From assembly GCA_040403315.1 (NCBI GenBank), contig JBBAKX010000006.1, positions 178,324-242,323 on the forward strand: 64,000 nucleotides of DNA. The letters are read 5' to 3'. Source of the stretch: CAMCXT01 sp040403315. Its GTDB lineage: Bacteria; Bacteroidota; Bacteroidia; M30B66. The position numbers and the translations under genes were made by a program. Each line of letters starts with the position of its first letter. The stretch's first letter is position 1. Shown piece after piece: positions 17,114 to 26,531 of the stretch. The notes under the pieces are model-generated. The model did no database searches. It was given only the letters and a program-made list of their open reading frames with translations, and was not told the DNA's origin.

Positions 17114-17548
17114 ATGTACGAAATCGTCCTCAAAAGTCACAACGGCCTACGTTGGATTATGCTCGCATTACTTCTCTTTGTTATTGCACGCTCTTGGAGT
17201 GCCTTTGCAAGTAAAAAGCCATTTGGCAAACTCGACAATGCCACAGGTGGCGCACTCGTTGGTATTTCACATCTTCAATTGTTACTCGGTTTGATTCTCT
17301 ACTTCGGATTGTCGCCAGTTACAGAAGCTGCATTTGCTGATTTTGGTGCTGCCATGAAAGACAAGAATCTTCGTTTTTATGCTGTGGAACATATCCTTAC
17401 CATGTTCATTGCAGTTGGACTAATTCAAGCAGGCCGAATTGTTTCAAAGAAAGCTACCGACGATGCACAGAAATTTCGCAAAATGGCGATCTTCACAACT
17501 GGCGCACTACTTTTAATTATCTCTAGAATGCCTCATTGGAGATTTTAA
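17114..17548 (+). CDS. Four-helix membrane protein, cytochrome-b-like
   Basis: A 144-residue inner-membrane protein with four hydrophobic helices (about 13-31, 44-64, 89-107 and 124-139). Histidines lie at the helix ends: SHNGLRW near residue 9, ISHLQ near 53, EHIL near 93 and PHW near 141. Such spacing could ligate haem. Bacteroidota homologues are often labelled cytochrome B, but haem binding cannot be shown from sequence alone. It has its own promoter and a strong terminator, so it is a single-gene unit. Confidence 0.65.
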   Translation: MYEIVLKSHNGLRWIMLALLLFVIARSWSAFASKKPFGKLDNATGGALVGISHLQLLLGLILYFGLSPVTEAAFADFGAAMKDKNLRFYAVEHILTMFIAVGLIQAGRIVSKKATDDAQKFRKMAIFTTGALLLIISRMPHWRF

Positions 17549-17566
17549 TCGAATCTCAAAAACTAT

Positions 17567-17616
17567 AAAACACAAATCCCTCGAAAGTCTTAGTACTGTC
17601 GAGGGATTTGTGTTTT
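17567..17616. terminator. Bidirectional terminator between convergent genes
   Basis: An 18-bp perfect inverted repeat (AAAACACAAATCCCTCGA and its complement) around a 14-base loop. The A and T runs at both ends make it work in both directions, for the membrane protein gene and the convergent outer-membrane protein gene. Confidence 0.92.
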
Positions 17617-17630
17617 AAATTCAGACCAAA

Positions 17631-18557
17631 CTATCTTTTATTGTTCGGCCTTGGCTGCCTGTATGGCTGGTTCCCATTTTTATTTGGATTCACATTATTA
17701 CTTGGCCTTGCCTTTTGATTCGGGTTCGTTCCGGAAGTCCCATCCAAGTAAAACCCAACCCCGATCTGGGCATAAATCATATCGGTTCTTGAATTCTTTG
17801 GAAATGCACTCACATTCAAGGCATCATCTCCCAATGAACCCGTCTGCACGTTAGAGGCTCCATTTACATTTAATTGTACATCCCAATTGCTCACTTGGTT
17901 TCGGTCGTAGTATTTAGCCCATCCACCGCCCATATAGGTAGCATTGATGTTTAAAAACAAATCCGAATTCAAATAAATAAATGCACCAACTCCAAATCCT
18001 GCTGCCCAAGTAATTGAACTTTCTTGAGTCTTTCTAGTGATCAATCCATTGTCTTCAGTAGCAAAAAATCCTTCCGGAGATCTATCATAAACAGCTGTTC
18101 CTGTCCACAAATAATTAAATCCTCCTACGATATCTGCATATGGCTTAAAATATTTCCCCGGAGCCTGAAAGCGAACCAATCCATGCGTATTAATAATATG
18201 ATTGTTCATTCGAAATTCTAAAGGGATCGATATCTGATCGATTATAATATTTCCAGCGGTGATGTCGGCGGTGAGTACCCTATTTACTCGATTACCACCC
18301 GCATGCAAATAGGCAAAGCCTCCGCCAAAAAGCACAGGAACTCGTCTAGTTGGCTGATGAATAATGTTAAAATTTAATCCGAATGGTGTAGAACTAGATG
18401 TTTCAGCAAATGAATACATTGGTATTCCTAAATTGGCGCTGAAATCGCCGTAGGTTGTTGAACGATTTTTAGATACGGGCTTTTCTTTATTTGCTGGTTG
18501 TGCGATGATTACCGCCGACGAACAAGACAAAATGATAAATGTGAAGAAATGTTTCAT
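17631..18557 (-). CDS. Outer-membrane beta-barrel protein, unknown function
   Basis: A 308-residue exported protein. The start at Met 18557 (MKHFFTFIILSCSSAVIIAQ) gives a clear signal peptide, whereas the open frame to 18650 would bury it behind 31 unlikely residues. The mature region has alternating beta strands typical of an outer-membrane barrel (FGLNFNIIH, IPLEFRMN, WAAGFGVGAFIYL, MIYAQIGVGFYL). The last 30 residues are low complexity, rich in Asn, Pro, Gln and Arg. No family was recognised. Confidence 0.78.
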   Translation of the reverse strand: MKHFFTFIILSCSSAVIIAQPANKEKPVSKNRSTTYGDFSANLGIPMYSFAETSSSTPFGLNFNIIHQPTRRVPVLFGGGFAYLHAGGNRVNRVLTADITAGNIIIDQISIPLEFRMNNHIINTHGLVRFQAPGKYFKPYADIVGGFNYLWTGTAVYDRSPEGFFATEDNGLITRKTQESSITWAAGFGVGAFIYLNSDLFLNINATYMGGGWAKYYDRNQVSNWDVQLNVNGASNVQTGSLGDDALNVSAFPKNSRTDMIYAQIGVGFYLDGTSGTNPNQKARPSNNVNPNKNGNQPYRQPRPNNKR

Positions 18558-18892
18558 AGCTTCTTGGTTTTCGACTCCGCACTTAAATATCGTGCCTAGA
18601 TTATTTCGCAATTTTAGTAAAATAGATTCAAAAAAGAATCTGCAGTACAATCAAAAAACATAGGATCTGCCAAAGATTTCACTGCAAAACTGCCGCTCAA
18701 ATCAAAAATAATCAACCACCGAACAGTTTGCCAAATTGATTGTTGTTTAACTGATATCCAAGATTAATCTAAACTAAACACCATTCAAAATTTGCTTTCT
18801 TACGTCAAATTATCTCAATTTCAGATTGTTGAAACAATTGTTTTAGATTGAACGGTATTCAAGAAAGCTTGTTAAATTTGCAACGGACAAAA
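18558..18892. other. Divergent intergenic region
   Basis: 335 bases between the divergent barrel and DUF6580 genes. It holds the promoter at 18848-18880; otherwise I see no gene or repeat. Confidence 0.5.
18848..18880 (+). promoter_or_regulatory. Promoter of the DUF6580 gene
   Basis: TAAATTTG at 18873-18880 matches TAnnTTTG. TTG at 18848-18850 lies 22 bases upstream. The -7 element ends 12 bases before ATG 18893, which excludes the upstream TTG as a start codon. Confidence 0.6.
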
Positions 18893-19519
18893 ATGCATAT
18901 GAAAAAGAATCAACCAAAATTATTACTGGTTTTAAGTGCAATAATGGTAGCTGCAATCTTTCGTCTAATACCACATTGGCCAAACTTCACTCCAATTGCC
19001 GCAATTGCGCTTGCTGGAGGTGCTTTGGTATCGAACCGAATTCTTGGATTTATTCTTCCGCTGATTGCGATGTTTGTGTCTGATTTGCTAACCGTTATGT
19101 TGGTTAATTACCAATGGACAACCCCATCAGAATATTTCACTTCGCCCGAAACTGGCCTAGTTTATCTTGCTGTAATTGCAATGACTGCCATCGGCGTTTG
19201 GTTTGGAAACAGAAATTACAGCAAAAGCACAACTGACAACTCCGGTAAATTCTTCGAAAGGAAATATTCAACCGATTTGCTCAATGTTTCTTTTCTTTCA
19301 GCAACTATGTTTTTCTTGGTTTCAAATTTCGGCACTTGGATTTCAGCCAACGGCTTGATGCCAAAAACTTTCGCAGGACTAATCGGAACTTATGAATTAG
19401 GCATTCCTTTTTTTGGTTACAACTTGATTGGCAATGTTTTTTATTCGTTTCTGATGTTCGGATTCTTCCACGCAGTTACCGATCTTAAACTTTCCGCCAA
19501 ACGGGAAACGATTCGTTAA
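18893..19519 (+). CDS. DUF6580 family membrane protein, putative ECF-type S component
   Basis: A 208-residue inner-membrane protein with about six hydrophobic segments. The start region (MKKNQPKLLLVLSAIMVAAIFRLIPHWPNFTPIAAIALAGGA) is typical of DUF6580, a family of putative transporters that resemble substrate-binding S components of energy-coupling factor systems. The substrate is unknown and no ECF ATPase is nearby. ATG 18893 or 18899 is chosen because the -7 element lies at 18873-18880. The FAD oxidoreductase gene follows 16 bases later, so the two may be co-transcribed. Confidence 0.75.
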   Translation: MHMKKNQPKLLLVLSAIMVAAIFRLIPHWPNFTPIAAIALAGGALVSNRILGFILPLIAMFVSDLLTVMLVNYQWTTPSEYFTSPETGLVYLAVIAMTAIGVWFGNRNYSKSTTDNSGKFFERKYSTDLLNVSFLSATMFFLVSNFGTWISANGLMPKTFAGLIGTYELGIPFFGYNLIGNVFYSFLMFGFFHAVTDLKLSAKRETIR

Positions 19520-19535
19520 GTTAAAACCATCTGTC

Positions 19536-20669
19536 ATGTTCAGTTTCTGGGAACAGAATACCTGGTTCGAACATGTCGAATTCTGCATAGTTGGAAGCGG
19601 AATAGTAGGTTTATCAGCAGCTATACATTTACGGAGGAATCATCCAAAGGCTAAAATTCTCGTTCTTGAGCGGGGCGTTTTGCCCAATGGAGCATCCACT
19701 AAAAACGCCGGATTCGCCTGTTTCGGAAGCCTGAGCGAAATCGCCTCCGACCTCAAAATCATGCCTGTAGACCAAGTGCTTCAGCTCATCGAATATCGTT
19801 GGAAGGGCTTAGAACTCCTCCGCAAAAATCTGGGAGATACTAACATCGGCTTGCTGAATTTAGGTGGTTACGAAATTTTTCGCCCTTCCGATTCTACTCA
19901 ATTTGAAGCCTCGCTCCAGATTCTCGAAACAATGAACACAGCTCTCAAAGCAATCATTCCGGGAGCACCAATTTATTCTCGAGTCGACAATCAAATCAAA
20001 CTAAAAGGTTTCCAAGGTGTTTCTGGAATGATCCTGAACCGCGCTGAAAGTCAGATCGATACCGGCAAGATGATGTTGAATCTCATCAAAAAAGCCCAAC
20101 AGCTCGATATTCAAATTCTGCACGGAATACAGGTTGATAATTTCGAAGAACTACAGAATACTGTTCAGTTAAACACTTCCGTAGGTAAAATCTCCACCCG
20201 AAAACTCCTATTAACAACGAATGGCTTTGCTCAGCAGTTGCTTCCAAATATCGACGTAAAGCCCGGCAGAGCGCAAGTTTTAGTCACCTCCCCTATTCCG
20301 TCCTTGAAATTTGAAGGTACTTACCATTTGGATGAGGGCTATTTTTACTTTAGAAATTTCGGAAACCGTGTGCTTTTTGGCGGCGGCAGAAATCTCGATA
20401 TTCAAGGCGAAACAACCTTTTCGCACCAAACCACCGACTTTATTCAAAATCATCTTGAACAACTGCTCAAAGAGGTGATCATTCCCGATACAGAATTCCA
20501 AATAGAATACCGTTGGGCCGGCACGCTTGGCTTAGGATTGTCGAAAAATCCAATCATCGAATCTATCAGCAACCACGTTTTCTGTGGTGTACGAATGGGT
20601 GGCATGGGCGTAGCCATCGGCAGCAAAGCCGGAGAAGACCTTTCCGAACTAGCCAGCACAACAAATTAG
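19536..20669 (+). CDS. FAD-dependent oxidoreductase (DAO/glycine oxidase family)
   Basis: A 377-residue flavoprotein. The N-terminal Rossmann FAD-binding motif FCIVGSGIVGLSAAIHLRR (GxGxxG) starts near residue 17 and ends in an acidic residue at VLERG. ASTKNAGFACFGSLSE is the DAO-family segment that contacts the flavin. The C-terminus GVRMGGMGVAIGSKAGEDLSEL closes the FAD site. Relatives oxidise amines or D-amino acids such as gamma-glutamylputrescine or glycine; the substrate here is unknown. No signal peptide, so cytoplasmic or peripheral. Its stop codon overlaps that of the convergent subtilase gene by 4 bases. Confidence 0.85.
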   Translation: MFSFWEQNTWFEHVEFCIVGSGIVGLSAAIHLRRNHPKAKILVLERGVLPNGASTKNAGFACFGSLSEIASDLKIMPVDQVLQLIEYRWKGLELLRKNLGDTNIGLLNLGGYEIFRPSDSTQFEASLQILETMNTALKAIIPGAPIYSRVDNQIKLKGFQGVSGMILNRAESQIDTGKMMLNLIKKAQQLDIQILHGIQVDNFEELQNTVQLNTSVGKISTRKLLLTTNGFAQQLLPNIDVKPGRAQVLVTSPIPSLKFEGTYHLDEGYFYFRNFGNRVLFGGGRNLDIQGETTFSHQTTDFIQNHLEQLLKEVIIPDTEFQIEYRWAGTLGLGLSKNPIIESISNHVFCGVRMGGMGVAIGSKAGEDLSELASTTN

Positions 20670-23600
20670 TGTGTAACTGCAATCTTCACCGATACGACAT
20701 TGCTTTTCGTGTCGGAGAATTGAAGCATGTAAATTCCTCCAGCCAACTCTGCAGTCGGTAGATTCATCCAGCCAGAATTCTGCATCAGATTCTCTTGAAC
20801 AAGCTTGCCTGTTTGGTCGATTAATCGCCATGAAACATTCGAAGTTGGAAAGAATACATTCACGAATTGTTCGGCAGGATTTGGATAAATCAAATATCCA
20901 TTTGTCGTTAAAAGTTCTTCTATACCAACAAAATTCACAGGAAAAATCCCTGAAATACTGGAACATCCACCAGCAAGGTAAACCCGAACATTGTAATTTC
21001 CATTTTCAGAAGGCGTATAAGTTTGAGCGTTTGCTCCCTCAATTATTGCCCCATTAAAAAACCATTCCCAATTGGCTCCGCTACTTGCAATTAGATTGGC
21101 ACCACTCACAGTAATAGAAGGCGGCGGCGGGTTTGTAACTACAACAATTCGCTGCAAAGATGTGTCTGCACAACCTTCAGCAGATAATCCGTTCACAATA
21201 TAATTGGCACTTGTAATAGGCGAAACGGTAACTATTTCTCCATCTATGGCCGACATTGCTTGCCCAACATTCCAAATATAGCTAGCTGCTCCGGTGGCGG
21301 TTAAAACTGCTGATGTTCCCAGGCAAATGGTATCAGCATCGGTAGAAATATTCACCAAAGGACTTTCAAGCACGCTCACGTAATCTTCAAAAAGCACTGT
21401 ATCTGAACCAATTGCATTCTGAACAATGAGTTCAACATTATAATTCCCTGGAGTACTGTAAGTGATGTTTGGGTTCTGAACTTGACTCGTTTGGGGCGTT
21501 CCACCTTCAAAATTCCATTGATAGGAAGTTGGAATTCCGGTTGATGTACTAAAGAAAGCTGCTTGCTTACTGCTACAAACTGGCAAGTCCCAAGCAGCAT
21601 CAAAACTGGCCACAGGTAGTTGATTTGCGGACGTTCCAATAATATTGATGTTGTCGATATAAATATTATTCCCATTCATCGAATATCCTTCAAAACGAAC
21701 CAGAACATTGGTTTGTCCTGCATACGACGAAAGATCGAACGAGCTGCATGCCTCATAATTTGGCTGTCCGCACCATTCAGTACCCGAAATTGGAACAAAA
21801 TTATCGGCTCCTGCGGGTATTGTAGCGAACTCATAGTTTCCGTTTTCGTACCAAGCCACCAATCTGTTCCATGTTTCTCCACAATCATCCGAAACAGAAA
21901 CAATTAATGAATCTGAAAGTCCAACAAAACGCGCTTTGTACGCGTGATCAAAAGTTAGTAAAATGGATGAGTAAGCTGAAAAATCGAGGGGTTTGGAATA
22001 AAGAAAATCCTTAGAATAACTCTCAACATCATTGTAATAATTGAGCCTTGCAGCACGACTTCCCGGCTCGGGAGAAGGAGAAACGGCCACTTCCCAAGAA
22101 TAAGGAGAAGCCTCATTCAACAGAAACCAATTGTTGGTTCCAAAATTTCCCAACTCAAAATTTTCAATAAATGGAAGCGGACTACCAACAGGTGAAAGTG
22201 ATTTAAAAGATTTCGATGCTTGATTTCCAGCCTGATACTGATCGGTGAAGGTTGAATTGATCAAACCATACAATTGCGCCGAATAGGTATGATTCCCAGG
22301 TGAAGCCGTAACAGCTGACATATCGATCAAAACATTTTCGTCGGGCAGCAAGCTCCCAGAGAAATTGTACAAAACCGGAAAATCATTGTCGAGCTGCAGC
22401 TTCAATTTGAAAGATGTGATCACAGAGTCGCCATCATTTTTAATCCGAACTTGAGGATTTTGTAATTGATCGCAAGAATACACATTGATATTTTCAATGC
22501 CTTGAATTTTGAGGTTGTAACTCAAAGTATCGAGTCCCAAACAGATTAATGCTTGTTCTGCATTGATTCGACCAGCACCAAGCATGCCTTCAAACCCCGG
22601 GTTAAGGAGGTCGATTGGATCGGCTGAATTCTTAATGCAAGATTCAATTTGTGCTGGCGTTAAAGCAATATTTCGTGATTTCATTAAAGCCGCAAGTCCT
22701 GAAACCAGCGGTGCAGCGAAGGAAGTTCCATCTTTCCGAGCATAAGCATCGAAAGGCACAGTCGACCAAATCTGATTGCCTGGCGCACTGATATCGATCC
22801 AACTTCCATAAGAAGAAAAACTGGATCTAGAATCGGTGGTTGTAGTTGAAGCAACACTGATTACACCATTGTAACCAGCAGGATATTGAACAATCATGTT
22901 GTTAAAGTTTCCAGCAGCTGCAACTACAACAATATTAGAATTGATAGCATCATTTACAGCCGTAAGGCCAGTTTGAGAATAGGCGTCAGTTCCCCAACTG
23001 CAATTGATCACATCAGCTTGATTAACGACCGCCCAAGCCATTCCTTCATAGCCTCCAACTACGATGTCGGGATTTGAGTCGTAAGTGGCTTTAATCGGTA
23101 AAATATACACGCCGTGCGCTAGGGAAGCCATTCCAAGATTGTTGTCGGTAATGGCAGCAATCAATCCAGAAACGTGCGTTCCATGGTCGTGCGCGCCAGT
23201 TGGCGGTTGAACATCATTGTCTTCCTGTGCTGCATCATAGCCCGGGTAACATACACCATTCAGGTCAGGATGATTTAATTGAATGGCATCGTCGATTACA
23301 GCTACCCTTATTTGAGAAGCACCAGTTTGGATATCCCAAGCTTGTTGTGATTTGATTTTATAGAGATACCATTGTCCGCCATCGCTCGAATTGTTTGATC
23401 CGAGATCATTCGGAGTGAGAAAACGCTTCAGCTTGGGCACTTGCTCAACATACTCGACTTCTAAAAATGTTGAAAGTTTTTGCAATGCAGCTTTTGCAAA
23501 CGCACTGCTTGAAAACCACATCCGATAGGTTCTGTTGAGATCCGCATTGTGGCTGAACCAAAACGTACTTTTAACCGAATCAAGGCCTTGTAGCTGAACG

Positions 23601-23776
23601 TTCTGTTTGAAAAAATCGATTACTCGAGGAGATGGTGCAATTGCATTTGATTGGAATTGCTGCGTTTTAAATTTTAGATAAAGCTCATTTTCAAGAAAAC
23701 TATCTTGAGAATGGAGCAAGAAATTGGACACGCACAGAACTATAAAGAGTAAAATAATTTTACGCATAATTCGCAA
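20666..23776 (-). CDS. Secreted S8 (subtilisin-like) protease with PKD domain and T9SS sorting domain
   Basis: A 1036-residue exported protease. A signal peptide is followed by a propeptide-like region and the S8 domain (about 125-415) with catalytic Asp162 (VAVID), His201 (DHGTH), oxyanion Asn290 (AAGN) and Ser352 (DGTSFAAP). A beta-sandwich region at about 545-715 looks like a jelly-roll or MAM-type module. A PKD domain is near 725-805 (YQWNFEGGTP). The last 75 residues (YLIYPNPAEQFVNVFF, then LAGGIYMLQF) are a type A sorting domain of the type IX secretion system. The product should be exported and attached to or released from the cell surface to digest proteins. Confidence 0.94.
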   Translation of the reverse strand: MRIMRKIILLFIVLCVSNFLLHSQDSFLENELYLKFKTQQFQSNAIAPSPRVIDFFKQNVQLQGLDSVKSTFWFSHNADLNRTYRMWFSSSAFAKAALQKLSTFLEVEYVEQVPKLKRFLTPNDLGSNNSSDGGQWYLYKIKSQQAWDIQTGASQIRVAVIDDAIQLNHPDLNGVCYPGYDAAQEDNDVQPPTGAHDHGTHVSGLIAAITDNNLGMASLAHGVYILPIKATYDSNPDIVVGGYEGMAWAVVNQADVINCSWGTDAYSQTGLTAVNDAINSNIVVVAAAGNFNNMIVQYPAGYNGVISVASTTTTDSRSSFSSYGSWIDISAPGNQIWSTVPFDAYARKDGTSFAAPLVSGLAALMKSRNIALTPAQIESCIKNSADPIDLLNPGFEGMLGAGRINAEQALICLGLDTLSYNLKIQGIENINVYSCDQLQNPQVRIKNDGDSVITSFKLKLQLDNDFPVLYNFSGSLLPDENVLIDMSAVTASPGNHTYSAQLYGLINSTFTDQYQAGNQASKSFKSLSPVGSPLPFIENFELGNFGTNNWFLLNEASPYSWEVAVSPSPEPGSRAARLNYYNDVESYSKDFLYSKPLDFSAYSSILLTFDHAYKARFVGLSDSLIVSVSDDCGETWNRLVAWYENGNYEFATIPAGADNFVPISGTEWCGQPNYEACSSFDLSSYAGQTNVLVRFEGYSMNGNNIYIDNINIIGTSANQLPVASFDAAWDLPVCSSKQAAFFSTSTGIPTSYQWNFEGGTPQTSQVQNPNITYSTPGNYNVELIVQNAIGSDTVLFEDYVSVLESPLVNISTDADTICLGTSAVLTATGAASYIWNVGQAMSAIDGEIVTVSPITSANYIVNGLSAEGCADTSLQRIVVVTNPPPPSITVSGANLIASSGANWEWFFNGAIIEGANAQTYTPSENGNYNVRVYLAGGCSSISGIFPVNFVGIEELLTTNGYLIYPNPAEQFVNVFFPTSNVSWRLIDQTGKLVQENLMQNSGWMNLPTAELAGGIYMLQFSDTKSNVVSVKIAVTH

Positions 23777-23800
23777 TTACAACAAGTTGAATTTAAGCAA

Positions 23801-24658
23801 TTAATGGAATTCGGCAAACAACAGAGAGGCGATTCTTTCCGCTTCATCTAATGCTACTTTGCTTAAACCATGTTCGACAGCATTTTGATCACACCACTGT
23901 ACGATTTTTTCAGTGGCCATGTTACCTGTTAAGCTATCAGCCGCCATCGGACAGCCTCCAAAGCCTTTTAAAGCTGCGTCAATATTGGTGCATCCGGCTT
24001 CAATTGAAGCTATTGTTTTGGCAACAACATCTTGAGGCAAAGCATGTAAATGCAACGAAAGTTTGGTTTTGGGAAGTTCAGGTGCTAAGGCTCGATAAAG
24101 CGCCGAAACGCTATCTGGTGTAGACACTCCGGTAGTATCGGCAAATGAAAGCGATTGAACACCCATTTCGACAAGATTGTGCGCATGATCTGCAACTAAA
24201 CTTAGACTCCAAGAATCTCCATAAGGATTGCCAAAAGCCATGGAAAGATAAACAACCAACTCTTTTTGGTGCTTGTTAGCGATATCTAGCATTTCCTCCA
24301 CCCTACCATATGATTCCTTAATTGAAGCATTGGTATTTCGTTTTTGAAACGTTTCGCTGATAGAAAATGGATAACCAAGTACGGACACGATATGGTGCTC
24401 AATAGCTGATTCTGCGCCGCGCTTGTTGGCTACAATGGCGAGAATTTTTGTATCCACTACATTTTTTGAAATAGCTTCAAAAACCTGCGCGGTATCGCTC
24501 ATTTGCGGGATAGAAGTTGGCGACACAAAACTTCCAGCATCTAAAACCGGAAAGCCTACTTTAAGTAAAGCATTGAGGTATTCTATTTTTCGATTGGTGG
24601 GAATAAAATCACGAATTCCCTGCATCGCATCACGCGGACATTCGGTAATATGTATCAT
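23801..24658 (-). CDS. Hydroxymethylglutaryl-CoA lyase
   Basis: A 285-residue TIM-barrel lyase that cleaves HMG-CoA to acetoacetate and acetyl-CoA, the last step of leucine breakdown. Visible motifs are ECPRDAMQG at the N-terminus (substrate and metal site, canonical GPRDGLQN), LHLHALP with the metal-binding HxH, and GFGGCPMA containing the catalytic cysteine (canonical GLGGCPY). The length is family-like. It overlaps the stop of pyrD by 4 bases, so the two form an operon although the pathways differ. A related HMGL-like aldolase function cannot be fully excluded. Confidence 0.88.
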   Translation of the reverse strand: MIHITECPRDAMQGIRDFIPTNRKIEYLNALLKVGFPVLDAGSFVSPTSIPQMSDTAQVFEAISKNVVDTKILAIVANKRGAESAIEHHIVSVLGYPFSISETFQKRNTNASIKESYGRVEEMLDIANKHQKELVVYLSMAFGNPYGDSWSLSLVADHAHNLVEMGVQSLSFADTTGVSTPDSVSALYRALAPELPKTKLSLHLHALPQDVVAKTIASIEAGCTNIDAALKGFGGCPMAADSLTGNMATEKIVQWCDQNAVEHGLSKVALDEAERIASLLFAEFH

Positions 24659-25686
24659 CGTTTCAATATCGCTTCATTAATTCGTTTTACTAAAGCGGGA
24701 CCTTCATAAATAAATCCAGTATAAATCTGCACTAGGTCGGCACCTGCTTCTAGTTTTTCGATAGCATCTTCGGCTGTTTCGATTCCACCACATCCAATAA
24801 TAAGGTGTTCGGGTGTTAATCGTTCTCTAACCATTTTTACGATTCTTGTTGATCTGGCTTTCAAAGGCCATCCACTCAAACCACCATCACCACATGCTTT
24901 TATTTCATACGACCTACTATTTAATCCATCGCGTGAGATGGTTGTATTGGTGGCAATAATTCCGTCGATGCCAGTTTCCAAAATAATCTCAACCACATCA
25001 TCAAGTTGTTGATCATTCATATCTGGAGCAATTTTGAGCAGAATGGGCTTCGAAACGGCCTTCGTAATCCTAGCATCAACGATAGCCGAAAGTAATTTTC
25101 TAAGCGGCTCTTTTCCTTGCAAATTGCGAAGCCCTGGTGTATTGGGAGAACTCACATTTACTGCGAAGTAATCAACCGAATCGTACAGCTCGTGGAAACA
25201 AATCAAGTAATCTTCGTGGGCTAATTCTTCTGGAGTAACCTTGTTTTTTCCAATGTTTCCACCAACAATTAAGTCCTTCGGGCGATTTTTGAGTTGATTC
25301 AACATCGCATCTAGTCCGTTGTTGTTAAATCCCATGCGATTGATTAATGCACGGTCGTTTGGAAGTCGAAACAACCGAGGTTTTGGATTCCCATCTTGTG
25401 CCTTTGGTGTTACTGTACCAACCTCGATAAATCCGAAACCTAGGTGCTGGAAATCTTTATACAATGTGGCATTCTTATCGAAACCAGCAGCCAATCCAAC
25501 TGGGTTTGGAAACGACAAGCCCTTTTTATTAATCCGAAGCTGCTCGTTTTGAACCAAATACATTTTCCGTAAAAGCCAAATCACGCCAGGAATAAGCATA
25601 AGAAAGTGCAACAAAAATGCAGTAAGATAGTGCGCTCTTTCTGGAGAAAGTTTGAACAAAAGTGGGCGAATGATTAACCTGAACAT
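24655..25686 (-). CDS. pyrD: Dihydroorotate dehydrogenase (quinone), class 2
   Basis: A 343-residue membrane-associated flavoprotein that oxidises dihydroorotate to orotate with quinone in pyrimidine synthesis. The N-terminal hydrophobic helix (about 20-40) marks class 2 enzymes. FMN and substrate motifs are NPVGLAAGFDKNA, GFGFIEVGTVTP, NRMGFNNNG and VNVSSPNTPGLRNLQG with the catalytic serine. GGLSGWPLK and IIGCGGIETAEDA bind phosphate. A TAACTTTG element at 25691-25698 (minus strand) ends 5 bases before the ATG, hinting at a very short leader. HMG-CoA lyase overlaps it by 4 bases. Confidence 0.95.
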   Translation of the reverse strand: MFRLIIRPLLFKLSPERAHYLTAFLLHFLMLIPGVIWLLRKMYLVQNEQLRINKKGLSFPNPVGLAAGFDKNATLYKDFQHLGFGFIEVGTVTPKAQDGNPKPRLFRLPNDRALINRMGFNNNGLDAMLNQLKNRPKDLIVGGNIGKNKVTPEELAHEDYLICFHELYDSVDYFAVNVSSPNTPGLRNLQGKEPLRKLLSAIVDARITKAVSKPILLKIAPDMNDQQLDDVVEIILETGIDGIIATNTTISRDGLNSRSYEIKACGDGGLSGWPLKARSTRIVKMVRERLTPEHLIIGCGGIETAEDAIEKLEAGADLVQIYTGFIYEGPALVKRINEAILKR

Positions 25687-25720
25687 GCGGCAAAGTTAAG
25701 TTTACATGTTTAATTCTACG

Positions 25721-26485
25721 TTATGATTGCGATCTTCTTCTGGTGAATTCTCCAAGGAAAATAGCGGCTGCTGTAGCCACATTGAGGCTTTCGGTTTTAC
25801 CAGAGGAATTCAACCCTCTAGGGATGTGAAGCTTGCGACTAATCAATGGTTCCAAATAACCGCTCAATCCATGCGATTCGCTGCTTAAAATCAAGCAACC
25901 TTCAGGAAGAAAATCGGAAGAATAAAGATTATCTCCTACTAGATCTGCCGCAATTATTGGCATCTGAGGGGTAACTACCTGAATGAAAGCTTTGATATCG
26001 GTATAGCATGGCCTGATTCGAATAAATGCCCCCATCGTTGATTGTATAACCTTCGGATTAGTCCATTCGACGCAATCTTCTGAAGCTATAATTGCATCCA
26101 CTCCAAACCAATCAGCCAACCGAATAATGGTCCCCATGTTACCGGGATCGCGAATCGAATCTAGAATTAAATAAAACTTTCCTTTTTCACAAACCGGCAA
26201 TTCTTGTGTTGGAATTGTGCAAATGGCAAGAACTTCAGGGGCTGTCGATAATGAAGAAATCTTCTCCAACTCCATTTCTTCTGCAATTTCGGATTGGATG
26301 CCTTGTAAAATTTGTTGATTCGAAGCTATCCACTTTTCAGTACCAATAACTTGTGGACTACCAAACCCAGATGATATGATTTCAGGAACGATCTTTGAGC
26401 CTTCAGCAATGAACAAATTTTCCTGCATTCTAAATTTCTTTTGATGCAATTTTTGAATTAAGGAAATCCTGTTTTTGCTAAGCAT
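25721..26485 (-). CDS. TrmH/SpoU-family RNA 2'-O-methyltransferase
   Basis: A 254-residue methyltransferase. The N-terminal part carries the RNA-binding fold typical of SpoU enzymes (QKLHQKKFRMQENLFIAEGSKIV). The C-terminal knotted SPOUT domain shows motif 1 (SIRDPGNMGTIIRLADWFG), motif 2 (LILSSESHGLS) and motif 3 (SLNVATAAAIFLGEF). It methylates ribose in rRNA or tRNA; the exact target is not evident. The start codon overlaps the promoter of the divergent tamL gene. The TrmH-tamL neighbourhood recurs in Bacteroidota. Confidence 0.9.
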   Translation of the reverse strand: MLSKNRISLIQKLHQKKFRMQENLFIAEGSKIVPEIISSGFGSPQVIGTEKWIASNQQILQGIQSEIAEEMELEKISSLSTAPEVLAICTIPTQELPVCEKGKFYLILDSIRDPGNMGTIIRLADWFGVDAIIASEDCVEWTNPKVIQSTMGAFIRIRPCYTDIKAFIQVVTPQMPIIAADLVGDNLYSSDFLPEGCLILSSESHGLSGYLEPLISRKLHIPRGLNSSGKTESLNVATAAAIFLGEFTRRRSQS

Positions 26486-26504
26486 TGAAAAGCCATTAAA
26501 TTTG
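26474..26504 (+). promoter_or_regulatory. Promoter of the TamL-like gene
   Basis: TTTG at 26474-26477, a 19-base spacer and TAAATTTG at 26497-26504: a perfect match to the Bacteroidota consensus. It overlaps the first codons of the divergent TrmH gene and shows that translation starts at ATG 26532, not 26475. Confidence 0.8.
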
Positions 26505-26531
26505 AGGGCACAAAAATACGATAAACCAAAG

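Noticed and set aside
26475..26531. A longer start for the TamL-like protein
   Set aside because: The extension contains the promoter of the gene and would hide the lipoprotein signal.
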